64,000 bases of DNA from JAAYJT01 sp037445555 (GTDB lineage Bacteria; Bacteroidota; Bacteroidia; Bacteroidales; JAAYJT01). Of the stretch, positions 29,010-38,237 are shown in pieces. The notes under the pieces are model-generated. The model did not search any database, was not told the DNA's origin, and saw nothing but the letters and a program-made list of their open reading frames with translations. Each line of letters starts with the position of its first letter. Positions within the stretch are counted from its first letter, which is position 1. The position numbers and the translations under genes are program-made. The DNA lies in NCBI GenBank assembly GCA_037445555.1, contig JBBIKG010000019.1, positions 7,061 through 71,060 on the forward strand. Reading direction: 5' to 3'.

Positions 29010-30188
29010 ATGAATGTTATTGCGAGCGAAGGCATGAAAAAAAGGCTGACAATTTTGGGTTCAACCGGTTCCATTGGCCGGCAAGCTTTAGATGTGGTAA
29101 AAAGTCATCCTGAAAAGTTTGTAGTCGAAGTGCTGACGGCCAACCGAAATGCCTCCCTACTCATCAAACAGGCCATTGAGTTTCAGCCAAACGCTGTAGT
29201 GATCACCGAAAAACAACATTATCAACAGCTGAAAGACGCCCTTTCAGCATTTCCTGTTAAAGTTTTTGCCGGAAGCGAAGCAATGGGCCAGGTAGTTCAA
29301 ATGGACACGGTCGATATTGTGCTCTCGGCGCTGGTCGGATTTTCGGGCCTTCTGCCTACGCTGGAAGCTATCAAAGCCGGAAAAACCATTGCACTTGCCA
29401 ACAAGGAAACACTGGTGGTAGCTGGCGACCTGGTCAACGATATGGCAGCAAAGCATGGAGCGCCAATTATTCCGGTCGACTCAGAACACTCAGCTATTTT
29501 TCAGTGCCTGATGGGGGAGGATCCTGCCAGTATCGATAAAATCTTCCTTACTGCCTCAGGGGGGCCTTTCCGAACCTATGATGCTCACCAGCTACGGCAT
29601 GTTACCCATGAGCAAGCCCTAAATCATCCCAACTGGCAAATGGGTAATAAGATTACTATCGACTCCGCATCGCTTATGAACAAAGGCCTTGAAGTAATAG
29701 AAGCCAAATGGCTCTTCGGACTTCATCCGTCACAGATCAAAGTAATCATTCATCCCCAATCGATCATTCACAGTATGGTGCAGTTTTGCGACGGGTCAAT
29801 CAAGGCACAGATGGGTTTGCCCGACATGCGGACGCCCATACAATATGCGCTGAACTGGCCCGATCGTTTGCCATCTTCAAACGCATTTTTAAACTTCAGC
29901 GAACATCCTTCGCTCACTTTTGAGAAGCCAACGCCTCACTTGTTCCGCAACCTGCAGCTTGCCTACGAAGCCCTTGAGAAGGGCGGAAACATGTGCTGCA
30001 CCCTGAATGCCGCTAACGAAATTGCTGTCGCAGCATTCCTTGAGGGGAAATGCGGCTTTCTTCAAATGAGTGAAGTGATTGAGCATTGTATGAATCACAG
30101 CAGTTTTATTTCAAAACCTACTTTGGACGATTATATTCAAACCGATCGTGAAGCCAGGCAACTGGCCTCATCATATTTAACCTTATAG
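29010..30188 (+). CDS. dxr: 1-deoxy-D-xylulose 5-phosphate reductoisomerase
   Basis: A 392-residue enzyme of the MEP isoprenoid pathway that converts DXP to MEP with NADPH. The nucleotide motif GSTGSIGRQALDVV lies near the N-terminus. The metal and substrate sites PVDSEHSAIFQCL, ASGGPF and MNKGLEVIEA are all present. An internal ATG at 29034 (MKKRLTILGSTG) would also give a full enzyme; the first ATG is kept. rseP follows 6 bases after the stop, a gene pair seen in many bacteria. dxs, the enzyme before it in the pathway, is encoded convergently just beyond rseP. Confidence 0.96.
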   Translation: MNVIASEGMKKRLTILGSTGSIGRQALDVVKSHPEKFVVEVLTANRNASLLIKQAIEFQPNAVVITEKQHYQQLKDALSAFPVKVFAGSEAMGQVVQMDTVDIVLSALVGFSGLLPTLEAIKAGKTIALANKETLVVAGDLVNDMAAKHGAPIIPVDSEHSAIFQCLMGEDPASIDKIFLTASGGPFRTYDAHQLRHVTHEQALNHPNWQMGNKITIDSASLMNKGLEVIEAKWLFGLHPSQIKVIIHPQSIIHSMVQFCDGSIKAQMGLPDMRTPIQYALNWPDRLPSSNAFLNFSEHPSLTFEKPTPHLFRNLQLAYEALEKGGNMCCTLNAANEIAVAAFLEGKCGFLQMSEVIEHCMNHSSFISKPTLDDYIQTDREARQLASSYLTL

Positions 30189-30194
30189 TATATT

Positions 30195-31520
30195 ATGGAT
30201 ATCCTAATTAAAGCGCTTCAGCTTATCCTCAGCCTTTCGATACTGGTATTATTTCATGAACTGGGTCATTACGTGGCCGCGAGGATATTCAAAACACGTG
30301 TTGAGAGTTTTTATTTATTTTTTAATCCCTGGTTTTCGCTTTTCAAATACAAATACGGTGACACAACGTATGGCATTGGCTGGCTACCCTTGGGAGGTTA
30401 TGTCAAGATTGCAGGCATGATTGACGAATCACTCGACCGCGAACAAATGGCCAAGCCACCTCAGCCATGGGAATTCAGGTCGAAACCCGCATGGCAACGT
30501 CTCATTATTATGGTGGGTGGGGTAACTGTAAACCTGATACTGGCTTTTGCCATTTATATTTCGATTCTCACTATCTGGGGCGAGCGTTATTTGCCGGCTT
30601 CAGAAGTGAAATACGGTATCACTGTTGATTCTCTTGCCTACGAAATGGGCTTGCGTGCCGGAGACAAGATTATATCAGTCGATGGGAAAATAGTGGAGGA
30701 TTTTTACAAAATTCCATCAACCATTATACTCAACAAAGCAACCAGTGTACAGGTCCTCCGAAACGAAAAACCTGTCACTGTCGATATTCCGGAAGGGTTT
30801 ATCAATAAACTCCTGAAGCACCGCTCCCCTTCATTTATCGGGGTCAGGATTCCGTTTATTGTTTCAGGTTTTATCAAGGATTCGCCTGCCGAGGCCGCGG
30901 GTGTAAAACCTGGTGATAAGATTCTTGGGTTTAATGATATGGTCCTACCCTATTTTGATGAGTTCCGCAGCGAGCTTCAGATCCATAAAGGAGAAGCCAT
31001 TACAGTATTAGCCTTGCGTGAGACCGATACAGTGCGATTACGTGTTCAGGTGAGCGAAAACGGAACCATTGGGGTGTATCCGGTGGGTGACCTCGAAGAA
31101 TTTTTCTCATTCCGCTCGAAACAATACAATTTTTTGGAAGCTATCCCGGCCGGCATAGTTCGCGGCTATCATGGAGTGGCCAACTATTTGAAACAACTAA
31201 AGCTCATCTTTTCTCCGAAAACCAAAGCCTACGAATCGTTAGGAGGGTTTATTACCATTGGGAGCATTTTCCCGGCTACCTGGGATTGGCAGGCCTTTTG
31301 GGAACTTACTGCCTTTTTATCCATCATGCTGGCCATCCTGAACATTCTGCCTATCCCGGCGCTTGACGGAGGACATGTTCTGTTCCTGCTTTATGAGATC
31401 ATCAGCGGGCGAAAACCTGGTGATAAATTTATGGAATATGCCCAAATAGCAGGCATGCTTCTGCTTCTGGCGCTGGTCATTTTCGCCAACGCCAATGACA
31501 TACGTAATCTGTTCAGGTAA
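30195..31520 (+). CDS. rseP: Site-2 zinc metalloprotease RseP
   Basis: A 441-residue intramembrane protease. The first helix holds the zinc motif HELGHY (His22, Glu23, His26). The last helices hold NILPIPALDGGHV with the third zinc ligand Asp. Between them are two PDZ-like domains (GLRAGDKIISVDG around residue 152 and AGVKPGDKILGF around 237). The family cleaves membrane-bound anti-sigma factors and leftover signal peptides. It is co-transcribed with dxr. Its stop lies only 3 bases from the stop of the convergent dxs gene, with a short inverted repeat across both stops. Confidence 0.94.
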   Translation: MDILIKALQLILSLSILVLFHELGHYVAARIFKTRVESFYLFFNPWFSLFKYKYGDTTYGIGWLPLGGYVKIAGMIDESLDREQMAKPPQPWEFRSKPAWQRLIIMVGGVTVNLILAFAIYISILTIWGERYLPASEVKYGITVDSLAYEMGLRAGDKIISVDGKIVEDFYKIPSTIILNKATSVQVLRNEKPVTVDIPEGFINKLLKHRSPSFIGVRIPFIVSGFIKDSPAEAAGVKPGDKILGFNDMVLPYFDEFRSELQIHKGEAITVLALRETDTVRLRVQVSENGTIGVYPVGDLEEFFSFRSKQYNFLEAIPAGIVRGYHGVANYLKQLKLIFSPKTKAYESLGGFITIGSIFPATWDWQAFWELTAFLSIMLAILNILPIPALDGGHVLFLLYEIISGRKPGDKFMEYAQIAGMLLLLALVIFANANDIRNLFR

Positions 31521-31523
31521 AAA

Positions 31524-33434
31524 TTACTTTTCTTTACCGCCTAAAATCTGTAGGGCTTCGCGATAAATTCCTTCTGCATCGAAACCGCATTCCCGGTGAA
31601 GTTCTTCTACAGTGCCTTGCTCGATGAAACGATCAGGCACACCCAACCTTCTTAACGTGGCCGAGTAACCGTGCTGTGACAGAAATTCCAGCACCGCGCT
31701 TCCCAGTCCTCCAATCACGGTACCGTCCTCAACAGTAATTAGTTTATCATGCTTGGAGCACACTTCATGCAGAAGTTTTTCGTCAAGTGGCTTTAGGAAG
31801 CGCATATCATAATGAGCCATATGGATGCCCTTTTCTCTCAGGCTATGGATGACCTGACCTGCATAATTACCCACATGTCCGATGGTCAGTAAAGCCAGGT
31901 CGGAGCCATCCGCCATTTTGCGGCCCGTACCCACTTTGACCAGACTGAAAGGTTGTTGCCATTCTAAAGTCACACCCCTTCCTTTTGGGTAGCGAATCAC
32001 GAACGGGCCTGCAGGCTTTGTTTGCGCAGTATACATAAGATTTCGCAGTTCTACCTCATTCATTGGTGATGCAATAATCATGTTGGGTACAGCCCTGAAA
32101 TAGGCAAGGTCGTACACTCCATGGTGCGTGGCTCCGTCTTCTCCTACCAGTCCTCCGCGATCGAGACAAAAAACCACGGGTAGGTTTTGCAACGCCACAT
32201 CGTGTATCACCTGATCGTATCCGCGCTGCATAAAGCTCGAATAGATATTGCAAAAAGGTGTCATTCCAGATACAGCTAACCCTGCGGAAAACGTTACGGC
32301 ATGTTGTTCGGCAATACCGACATCAAACACGCGTTCGGGCATTTTGGCCTGCATATAAGTAAGAGAACATCCTGTTGTCATGGCAGGGGTAATTCCCACG
32401 ATGGATGGATTTTCTCTGGCAAGTTCGAGTATGGTTTTCCCAAATACAACCTGATACTTCGGAGGTTGAACGGTAGTACAGTTATCGATCAGCTCGCCTG
32501 TGTCCTTATCAAACTGCCCCGGAGCATGAAAAGTTACTTTGTCTCTTTCGGCCGGAATATATCCTTTCCCTTTCACAGTAAGAACATGCAGGAGTTTTGG
32601 GCCTGGTATGTTTTTCAGGTCTCGGAGCAGGTGTGTCAACCTTACAATATCATGACCGTCGACCGGACCAAAATATCTCATATTGAATGCTTCAAACAGG
32701 TTACTCCGGTTGAAGATGGTGGTTTTTAGCGCATTGCCGAGTTGTTTGACAATGGCCCGTGAATTTTTCCCATAGTCTGAATTACCCCCTAACAGCCTCC
32801 AGATGCTGTCGCGAAATCGATTATAAGCTTTTGAGGTGACAATGTTGGTTAAGGATTCTTTCATTGCCCCCACATTATAATCAATGGCGATTCCATTGTC
32901 ATTAAGGATAACCAGTAAATTCGATCCGGAAACTCCGGCGTTGTTGAGCGCCTCCAGTGCCATTCCGCCTGTCATACTGCCATCACCAATCACAGCAATA
33001 TGATAACGGTTGGGGTTCTGATTCAGCCGGGAAGCGATCGCCATGCCAAGGGCCGCTGAAATAGAAGTGGATGAATGGCCTGTGCCGAAAGCGTCATAAG
33101 GGCTTTCAGATATCCGTGGAAATCCGCTTATACCCTTGTATTGGCGGTTTGTATGAAACACTGTGCGCCGGCCTGTAAGTATTTTGTGGGCATAGGCCTG
33201 GTGGCCCACATCCCAAATCAATTTATCATCCGGAGTATTAAAAATATAATGCAAAGCAATGGTGAGTTCGACCACTCCAAGGCCGGCGCCCAGATGCCCG
33301 GGTGAAGTGCTGACCACATCAATAATGAATTGCCTTACCTCATTGGCCAGTAAGCCTAACTGTTCAACGCTCAGGCATCGCAGGTCGGCAGGATCGTTTA
33401 TTTTTGAAAGTAGCTGATAATCATTTATATTCAT
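31524..33434 (-). CDS. dxs: 1-deoxy-D-xylulose-5-phosphate synthase
   Basis: A 636-residue thiamine-diphosphate enzyme that condenses pyruvate and glyceraldehyde 3-phosphate, the first and often limiting step of the MEP pathway. Visible are the GHQAYAHKILTGR segment, the TPP motif GDGSMTGGMALEALN, the FDVGIAEQHAVTFSAGLA segment of the pyrimidine domain and the C-terminal transketolase domain. It is transcribed toward rseP and dxr, so two MEP enzymes sit together but on opposite strands. No clear promoter box was seen in the 96 bases upstream. Confidence 0.96.
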   Translation of the reverse strand: MNINDYQLLSKINDPADLRCLSVEQLGLLANEVRQFIIDVVSTSPGHLGAGLGVVELTIALHYIFNTPDDKLIWDVGHQAYAHKILTGRRTVFHTNRQYKGISGFPRISESPYDAFGTGHSSTSISAALGMAIASRLNQNPNRYHIAVIGDGSMTGGMALEALNNAGVSGSNLLVILNDNGIAIDYNVGAMKESLTNIVTSKAYNRFRDSIWRLLGGNSDYGKNSRAIVKQLGNALKTTIFNRSNLFEAFNMRYFGPVDGHDIVRLTHLLRDLKNIPGPKLLHVLTVKGKGYIPAERDKVTFHAPGQFDKDTGELIDNCTTVQPPKYQVVFGKTILELARENPSIVGITPAMTTGCSLTYMQAKMPERVFDVGIAEQHAVTFSAGLAVSGMTPFCNIYSSFMQRGYDQVIHDVALQNLPVVFCLDRGGLVGEDGATHHGVYDLAYFRAVPNMIIASPMNEVELRNLMYTAQTKPAGPFVIRYPKGRGVTLEWQQPFSLVKVGTGRKMADGSDLALLTIGHVGNYAGQVIHSLREKGIHMAHYDMRFLKPLDEKLLHEVCSKHDKLITVEDGTVIGGLGSAVLEFLSQHGYSATLRRLGVPDRFIEQGTVEELHRECGFDAEGIYREALQILGGKEK

Positions 33435-33530
33435 ATTCGGTTTCGCGTCATTCTTTGGTGGAAAACATTATCGCAAAATGCAGGATGGCTGAAAAATTAA
33501 AACGTAAAATGGTCTAGAAATGTTACTGTT

Positions 33531-34451
33531 TCAGGCATTTATTTTCTCGTGCAAAGATTTGAATCCTTCCCCAAGAATTTCGGATGCATCCATCACGGTG
33601 AGGAATGCTTTAGGATCGATGGTATGGATATGCTCTTCGAGAATTGCCAGCTCACGGCGACTCAGAACCGTGAAAATTATTGTTTTCTCAGCCCCGTTAT
33701 ACATACCTTTTCCCGGAATATAAGTACCCCCGCGGTTCAGATCGTTTATGATTTTATCACGTATTTCTTCGTACCGGTCGCTGATGATCATAAGTGTTTT
33801 ATCATATCCGACACCCTGCAATACAATATCAATGGTTTTACCAGTGATGTAAATGACTATCCAGCTGTATAGGGGAATTTTCCAGTCGCCGAAAGCAACA
33901 AGGCCTAGCATTACAATGGCCGAGTCAACATAAATTAGCAGCTGGCCCAACGGAAGCCGGGTGTATTTTGCCAGTATCATGGCCACTATATCGCTGCCAC
34001 CGCTGGTGGCTTTTGATTTAAAAATTAAACCGAGTCCGAAACCCACGAGTAATCCGCCAAAGATCGACGACAAAAGAACATCGTCAGGCACAAGAGGGGC
34101 CTCGCCCCACCAGTGGGTGATAAAATCCATGAAAGCTGAGGTAAGCACAAACCCGACTATGGTCTTAACACCAAAACGTGGCCCAAGTATCCTTAGCCCC
34201 AGGATTGTCAGCGGAATGTTAAGTATCAATCCTGTCAATCCAATGGGCAGTCCGCCGGGCGCCCAAAAAAACACGCCTTTCGTGAGGTGATGAATCACGA
34301 TGGATATTCCGTACACACCTCCCGGTACAATGCGGTTGGGCGAAATAAAAAAGACAAAACCCGCAGCCAGGATAAACGAACCGATGACAATCAACCCGTA
34401 ATGGATGAACCATTTGCGGCTGAAAGGTTTTTCAATAATCAGGAAAGACAT
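33531..34451 (-). CDS. YitT family membrane protein
   Basis: A 306-residue protein with about five membrane helices in the first 190 residues, including the GGVYGISIVIHH and GLGLIFKSKATSGGSDIVA segments typical of the YitT/DUF161 family. A cytoplasmic C-terminal DUF2179 domain ends it (IISDRYEEIRDKIINDLNRGGTYIPG region, with a small beta-alpha fold). The family has no settled function; transport or regulation have been suggested. It has its own promoter-like box. It lies 96 bases upstream of dxs on the same strand, but its stop is followed by no obvious terminator. Confidence 0.9.
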   Translation of the reverse strand: MSFLIIEKPFSRKWFIHYGLIVIGSFILAAGFVFFISPNRIVPGGVYGISIVIHHLTKGVFFWAPGGLPIGLTGLILNIPLTILGLRILGPRFGVKTIVGFVLTSAFMDFITHWWGEAPLVPDDVLLSSIFGGLLVGFGLGLIFKSKATSGGSDIVAMILAKYTRLPLGQLLIYVDSAIVMLGLVAFGDWKIPLYSWIVIYITGKTIDIVLQGVGYDKTLMIISDRYEEIRDKIINDLNRGGTYIPGKGMYNGAEKTIIFTVLSRRELAILEEHIHTIDPKAFLTVMDASEILGEGFKSLHEKINA

Positions 34452-34467
34452 GATACTTTTTTAACCT

Positions 34468-34476
34468 TACCTTTGT
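34468..34476 (+). promoter_or_regulatory. Orphan -7 box (TACCTTTGT) pointing into the YitT-porP gap
   Basis: It matches TAnnTTTG on the plus strand, 224 bases before the porP ATG and with no reading frame directly after it. A hairpin with a T-rich tail lies about 100 bases downstream (34572-34610), so a short RNA could be made. Confidence 0.3.
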
Positions 34477-34484
34477 ATTGGCCG

Positions 34485-34493
34485 GCAAAATTA
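34485..34493 (-). promoter_or_regulatory. Putative -7 box (TAATTTTGC) for the YitT gene
   Basis: A full TAnnTTTGC match on the minus strand, about 34 bases before the ATG at 34451. Confidence 0.5.
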
Positions 34494-34571
34494 CAGATTT
34501 TGCACGCCACATCAGGCTTGTTGCACAATAAATGCCCGCGGATTGTGTTAATGTCTATTACAATAAGATAT

Positions 34572-34601
34572 CGGATTCTGAATTACATGTCGCTGAATCC
34601 G
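34572..34601 (+). repeat. Inverted repeat with T-rich tail upstream of porP
   Basis: CGGATTC (34572-34578) and GAATCCG (34595-34601) form a 7-bp stem with a 16-base loop, followed on the plus strand by TTATTTTT. It could be a terminator for a transcript from the box at 34468, or an operator; its T tract overlaps the porP -7 box at 34603. Confidence 0.35.
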
Positions 34602-34602
34602 T

Positions 34603-34611
34603 TATTTTTGC
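34603..34611 (+). promoter_or_regulatory. Putative -7 box (TATTTTTGC) for the type IX secretion operon
   Basis: A full TAnnTTTGC match about 89 bases before the ATG of the porP/sprF-like gene at 34700. It gives an AT-rich leader. Confidence 0.5.
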
Positions 34612-34699
34612 ATAAAATACATAGTGGACTCATTTAATAAAACAGCAAAGCGTCAGAAAAACAATAGATCTGTTTTGTTTTGTTAAAACTAATTTATTA

Positions 34700-35659
34700 A
34701 TGAACTTCCCTAGATTTTTTGTTTTTCTTGTTAGTATGATTGCATGCGGCTCCACCGTATTAGCACAACAGGAGCCTCAGTTCAGTCAGAACATGTTTAA
34801 TCAGCTATTCGTCAACCCCGGGCATGCCGGCATGAATAATGCCATTTGTGTCACAGGTCTGATGAGGCAGCAGTGGGTGGGATTTGTCGATGCCGAGGGC
34901 AACAGGCTTTCGCCCGAAACATTTCTGTTTGCGGCCGATGCACTGGTCCCTGTGCTGAAGGGAGGAGTTGGCGGAGTTGTGGTGCAGGATAAGATCGGGT
35001 ATTACACCACCAATAGTGTGAAGTTGAGTTATTCTTATCATAAACTGATCAGCGATGGTACATTAGGTATGGGTATTCAGCTTGGATTTGACAACCATCT
35101 GCTGGATGCCGGAAAGTTTAAACCGATTGACGATACCGATCCTATACTGAGTAAACTGAAAGGCAGCGATCTCAGCAATATGATGTTTGACCTGGGCATG
35201 GGACTGTATTATCAAAAACCAGGAAGGTATTACGTCGGATTCTCTGCCACTCGTCTTCTGCAAAGCAGCAAGCAGATAGGTCAGGAAAGCGGTATGAACA
35301 TCAACTACCGGAGGCATTATTTCTTAAGTGCAGGTTACCACCTGAGGCTTGGCGGAGATCAGAAAGTGGAACTAACACCTTCTCTTTTTGTTAAGTCTGA
35401 CGGTGCAACTGTGCAGGCCGATGTCAATGCCCTGATGTCGTTTAACCAGAAATTTTGGGGCGGTATGAGTTTTCGCCCCCAGGATGCTATTGTGCTTATG
35501 TTTGGCTTTTCCCTGAACGAACTTCGAATCGGGTACTCTTACGATGTGCCTGTTTCGGCCGTAGGAGCTTCAGGCAGCCATGAGGTATTCCTGAGTTATT
35601 GTTTCAGGATTGAAGTGGATAAAATCAAGAAAAGCTATAGAAACCCACGTTATTTGTAA
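34700..35659 (+). CDS. PorP/SprF family type IX secretion outer-membrane protein
   Basis: A 319-residue outer-membrane protein with a signal peptide (cleavage near STVLAQQ, around residue 22). The family opening QEPQFSQNMFNQLFVNPGHAGMNNAICVTGL is clear, followed by alternating beta-barrel strands and a C-terminal aromatic-rich strand. PorP/SprF proteins belong to or assist the type IX secretion system; in gliding bacteria SprF is needed for export of the adhesin SprB, and PorP sits at the head of the porPKLMN cluster in Porphyromonas. The order here, porP then gldK-L-M-N, matches that cluster. It could also be a cargo-specific SprF paralogue. Confidence 0.9.
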   Translation: MNFPRFFVFLVSMIACGSTVLAQQEPQFSQNMFNQLFVNPGHAGMNNAICVTGLMRQQWVGFVDAEGNRLSPETFLFAADALVPVLKGGVGGVVVQDKIGYYTTNSVKLSYSYHKLISDGTLGMGIQLGFDNHLLDAGKFKPIDDTDPILSKLKGSDLSNMMFDLGMGLYYQKPGRYYVGFSATRLLQSSKQIGQESGMNINYRRHYFLSAGYHLRLGGDQKVELTPSLFVKSDGATVQADVNALMSFNQKFWGGMSFRPQDAIVLMFGFSLNELRIGYSYDVPVSAVGASGSHEVFLSYCFRIEVDKIKKSYRNPRYL

Positions 35660-35668
35660 CGAAAGCTT

Positions 35669-35677
35669 TAATTTTGC
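35669..35677 (+). promoter_or_regulatory. Putative -7 box (TAATTTTGC) upstream of gldK
   Basis: A full TAnnTTTGC match just after the porP stop and 68 bases before the gldK ATG. It suggests that gldKLMN can be transcribed apart from porP. Confidence 0.45.
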
Positions 35678-35745
35678 CGGCTTGTTTTTCAGGCCAATAA
35701 TAAACCAGCTACGTATATCGTTATTTGCAATAAATAGGTATATCG

Positions 35746-37101
35746 ATGAAAAGACTAATTTTCTACTTCGCCGGACTTCTCTTACTGGGCAGTTGCAGCA
35801 ACTTCGGCAAAGGCGAATTGATAGGCGTAACCAATCGACCGCGATTTTACCAGCCCGATCCGTATGGCATGGCCTATGTACCCATGGGGTCATTTACCAT
35901 GGGGGTCGGTGATGAAGATGTTGCCGGATCGCTTGATTTCCAGCCAAAAAGGGTGTCGGTTTCTGCCTTCTATATGGATGAGACCGAAATCACCAACAAT
36001 GAATACCGGCAGTTTGTGAACTGGGTTCGCGATTCCATCGCCAGATCCAAACTAGGAGAGGCTATGCCTGAAGTTTACCTGATCGAACAAAACAAAAAAA
36101 CACGCGAGGTGTATGATCCGCCCATCCTGAACTGGTCAAAGCCCATTAAATGGAATGGCGAGCAGGAACGCGAATTACTTGCTGACATGTATCTACCTGA
36201 ACATGAAAGATATTTCCGCCGCAAGCAGATTGACACTCGAAAATTGTTTTACGAATACTACTGGGTCGACCTGCGTGCCGCCGCCTCAAAGCAATATGGT
36301 GCGGGTGACGCCAAAAATGCATCCTTTGCCAACCGCCCTCAGGGAATGAACGACCGGTCGGTCTACGTCAGAAAAGAAACCATCAACATCTACCCCGATA
36401 CCCTGGTGTGGATTCACGACTACGCCTATTCATTCAACGACCCCCTCGCCGAAAACTATTTCTGGCACCCGGCTTTTGACAACTATCCTGTAGTTGGGGT
36501 TAACTGGCGCCAAGCCAAGGCGTTTGCCATTTGGCGCACCCAATACCTTTCGGCTTATCTTTCAAGCAAAAACCAAGCTACGGTAATGGATTTCAGATTG
36601 CCCACAGAGGCAGAATGGGAATGGGCAGCACGAGGCGGCAACGAACTTAGCCCTTACCCTTGGGGCGGGCCATATCTGCGCAATGAAAAAGGTTGCTTTA
36701 TCGCTAACTTCAAACCACTGAGAGGCGATTATCCTGCCGACGGCGGGTTGGCAACCATCGTTGTAGCACACTATCCCCCGAACGATTTCGGGCTGTATGA
36801 TATGGCTGGCAATGTGGCCGAATGGACGGTAGATGCTTATCACAACTCGGCATACAATTTCACCTGGGACATGAACCCGTCATATACCTACAATGCCAAA
36901 GAAACAGACCCGCCAGTGCTTAAGCGCAAAGTAGTCAGGGGCGGTTCGTGGAAAGATATTTCATATTACCTGCAAACCACCACCCGAGCATACGAATACC
37001 AGGATACCGCTAAATCATACATTGGTTTCCGAAATGTTCAGGGATTCCTTGGCCGCCAGAAAGGCGACAGGCCCCGGCGTGCGTCCCGAATATATAACTA
37101 A
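35746..37101 (+). CDS. gldK: Type IX secretion / gliding motility lipoprotein GldK (PorK)
   Basis: A 451-residue lipoprotein with a lipobox LLGSC (Cys17). The mature part is a formylglycine-generating-enzyme/sulfatase-modifying-factor fold: MGSFTMGVGDED near the start, DETEITNNEYRQFVNW, RLPTEAEWEWAARGG, GNVAEWTVDAY and VVRGGSWKD. GldK/PorK forms, with GldN/PorN, a large ring under the outer membrane that is essential for type IX secretion. A long insert between residues 110 and 260 replaces the compact FGE loop, as in other GldK proteins. Enzymatic activity is not expected. It heads the gldKLMN run, 43 bases before gldL. Confidence 0.93.
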   Translation: MKRLIFYFAGLLLLGSCSNFGKGELIGVTNRPRFYQPDPYGMAYVPMGSFTMGVGDEDVAGSLDFQPKRVSVSAFYMDETEITNNEYRQFVNWVRDSIARSKLGEAMPEVYLIEQNKKTREVYDPPILNWSKPIKWNGEQERELLADMYLPEHERYFRRKQIDTRKLFYEYYWVDLRAAASKQYGAGDAKNASFANRPQGMNDRSVYVRKETINIYPDTLVWIHDYAYSFNDPLAENYFWHPAFDNYPVVGVNWRQAKAFAIWRTQYLSAYLSSKNQATVMDFRLPTEAEWEWAARGGNELSPYPWGGPYLRNEKGCFIANFKPLRGDYPADGGLATIVVAHYPPNDFGLYDMAGNVAEWTVDAYHNSAYNFTWDMNPSYTYNAKETDPPVLKRKVVRGGSWKDISYYLQTTTRAYEYQDTAKSYIGFRNVQGFLGRQKGDRPRRASRIYN

Positions 37102-37144
37102 ATATTTTTAAGTTTCGAAATAAATCCGTTTAATTTTTCTCGAT

Positions 37145-38191
37145 ATGGGTATATCAGCTTTAGTTCGCAGTAGAGGTTTCAGAAATTTTATGTCGAAACT
37201 CTATGGATGGGGTGCCTCAATAGTTATCCTTGGGGCCCTGTTTAAAATTAATCACTATACGGGAGCCAACGAAATGCTTCTGATAGGACTTGGCACCGAA
37301 GCCATCATCTTTTTCTTCTCGGCGTTTGAGCCACCACATGTCGAACCCGACTGGAGTCTGGTTTATCCCGAGCTCGGACATATGTACCATGAAGAAATGG
37401 GTGCTAAGGCTGCCATCAGTTCAAAGGCCCGCCCTTCAGGATCGAGCCTCACAAACGAGTTGGACAGACTGCTTGAAGAAGCCAAGGTAGGTCCGGAGCT
37501 CTTATCGAGCCTGGGCGAAGGCCTGCGTAAATTGAGCGAAAACACCAATCGGCTTGGCAATATGTCGTCGGCTGCCGTGGCCAGTGATGAGTTTATTAAC
37601 AGCATGAAAGCAGCCGCCAACTCGGTAGAAAAAATGGCAGAGTCATCAAAAAAATCTGCACAGGTATTTGAGCAGGATGCAACTGCCAGTCAGGAATACA
37701 TCCAGCATGTGCGTCAGGCATCTGATAATCTGGCTCAGCTTGGCACAATTTACAACCAAGCAGGCAATACAATTAAGACCGACCTGGCAGCCAGCAAGGA
37801 ATTTGCCGATGCGCTAAGGCTCGCCACGCAGTCAACCAATGAGTTAAGAGAAAAATACACCCGCTCGGCAGAGCACATCAGTCAATCGGCTGAAAATATT
37901 GACATAAACAAATCGGATACCGAGGCCTACAACCTTCAGATTAAGAAAATATCCTCCAACCTTTCGGCACTGAATACTGCATATGAAATGCAACTTCAAA
38001 GTATGCAGCAGCAAGTGGATGCCGGTACCCGGATTCAGTCATCCGTCAATCAACTTCTCGGAAACATTAACCAGACAGCCGAAAACATGAACAAATACAG
38101 GGAAGAGGTTGATGCCCTGACACGTAAAATTGCTGCGCTGAACAGTGTGTATGGCAATATGCTTACTGCAATGAATGTAAACATTAAATAG
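37145..38191 (+). CDS. gldL: Type IX secretion motor protein GldL (PorL)
   Basis: A 348-residue inner-membrane protein. The N-terminus (SKLYGWGASIVILGALFKINH then LLIGLGTEAIIFFFSAFEPP) gives two closely spaced membrane helices, with the conserved Lys-Ile-Asn-His and Glu of the proton pathway. A long helical, coiled-coil-rich cytoplasmic region with many Ser, Ala and Gln follows. GldL and GldM form the proton-driven rotary motor that powers type IX export and gliding. It is longer than the usual GldL (about 215-310 residues) because of the extended coiled-coil tail. gldM follows 46 bases later. Confidence 0.93.
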   Translation: MGISALVRSRGFRNFMSKLYGWGASIVILGALFKINHYTGANEMLLIGLGTEAIIFFFSAFEPPHVEPDWSLVYPELGHMYHEEMGAKAAISSKARPSGSSLTNELDRLLEEAKVGPELLSSLGEGLRKLSENTNRLGNMSSAAVASDEFINSMKAAANSVEKMAESSKKSAQVFEQDATASQEYIQHVRQASDNLAQLGTIYNQAGNTIKTDLAASKEFADALRLATQSTNELREKYTRSAEHISQSAENIDINKSDTEAYNLQIKKISSNLSALNTAYEMQLQSMQQQVDAGTRIQSSVNQLLGNINQTAENMNKYREEVDALTRKIAALNSVYGNMLTAMNVNIK

Positions 38192-38237
38192 TGATACTCT
38201 GATAGAGCTGTAAGTCCGATTCAAAAACATTCAGAAT

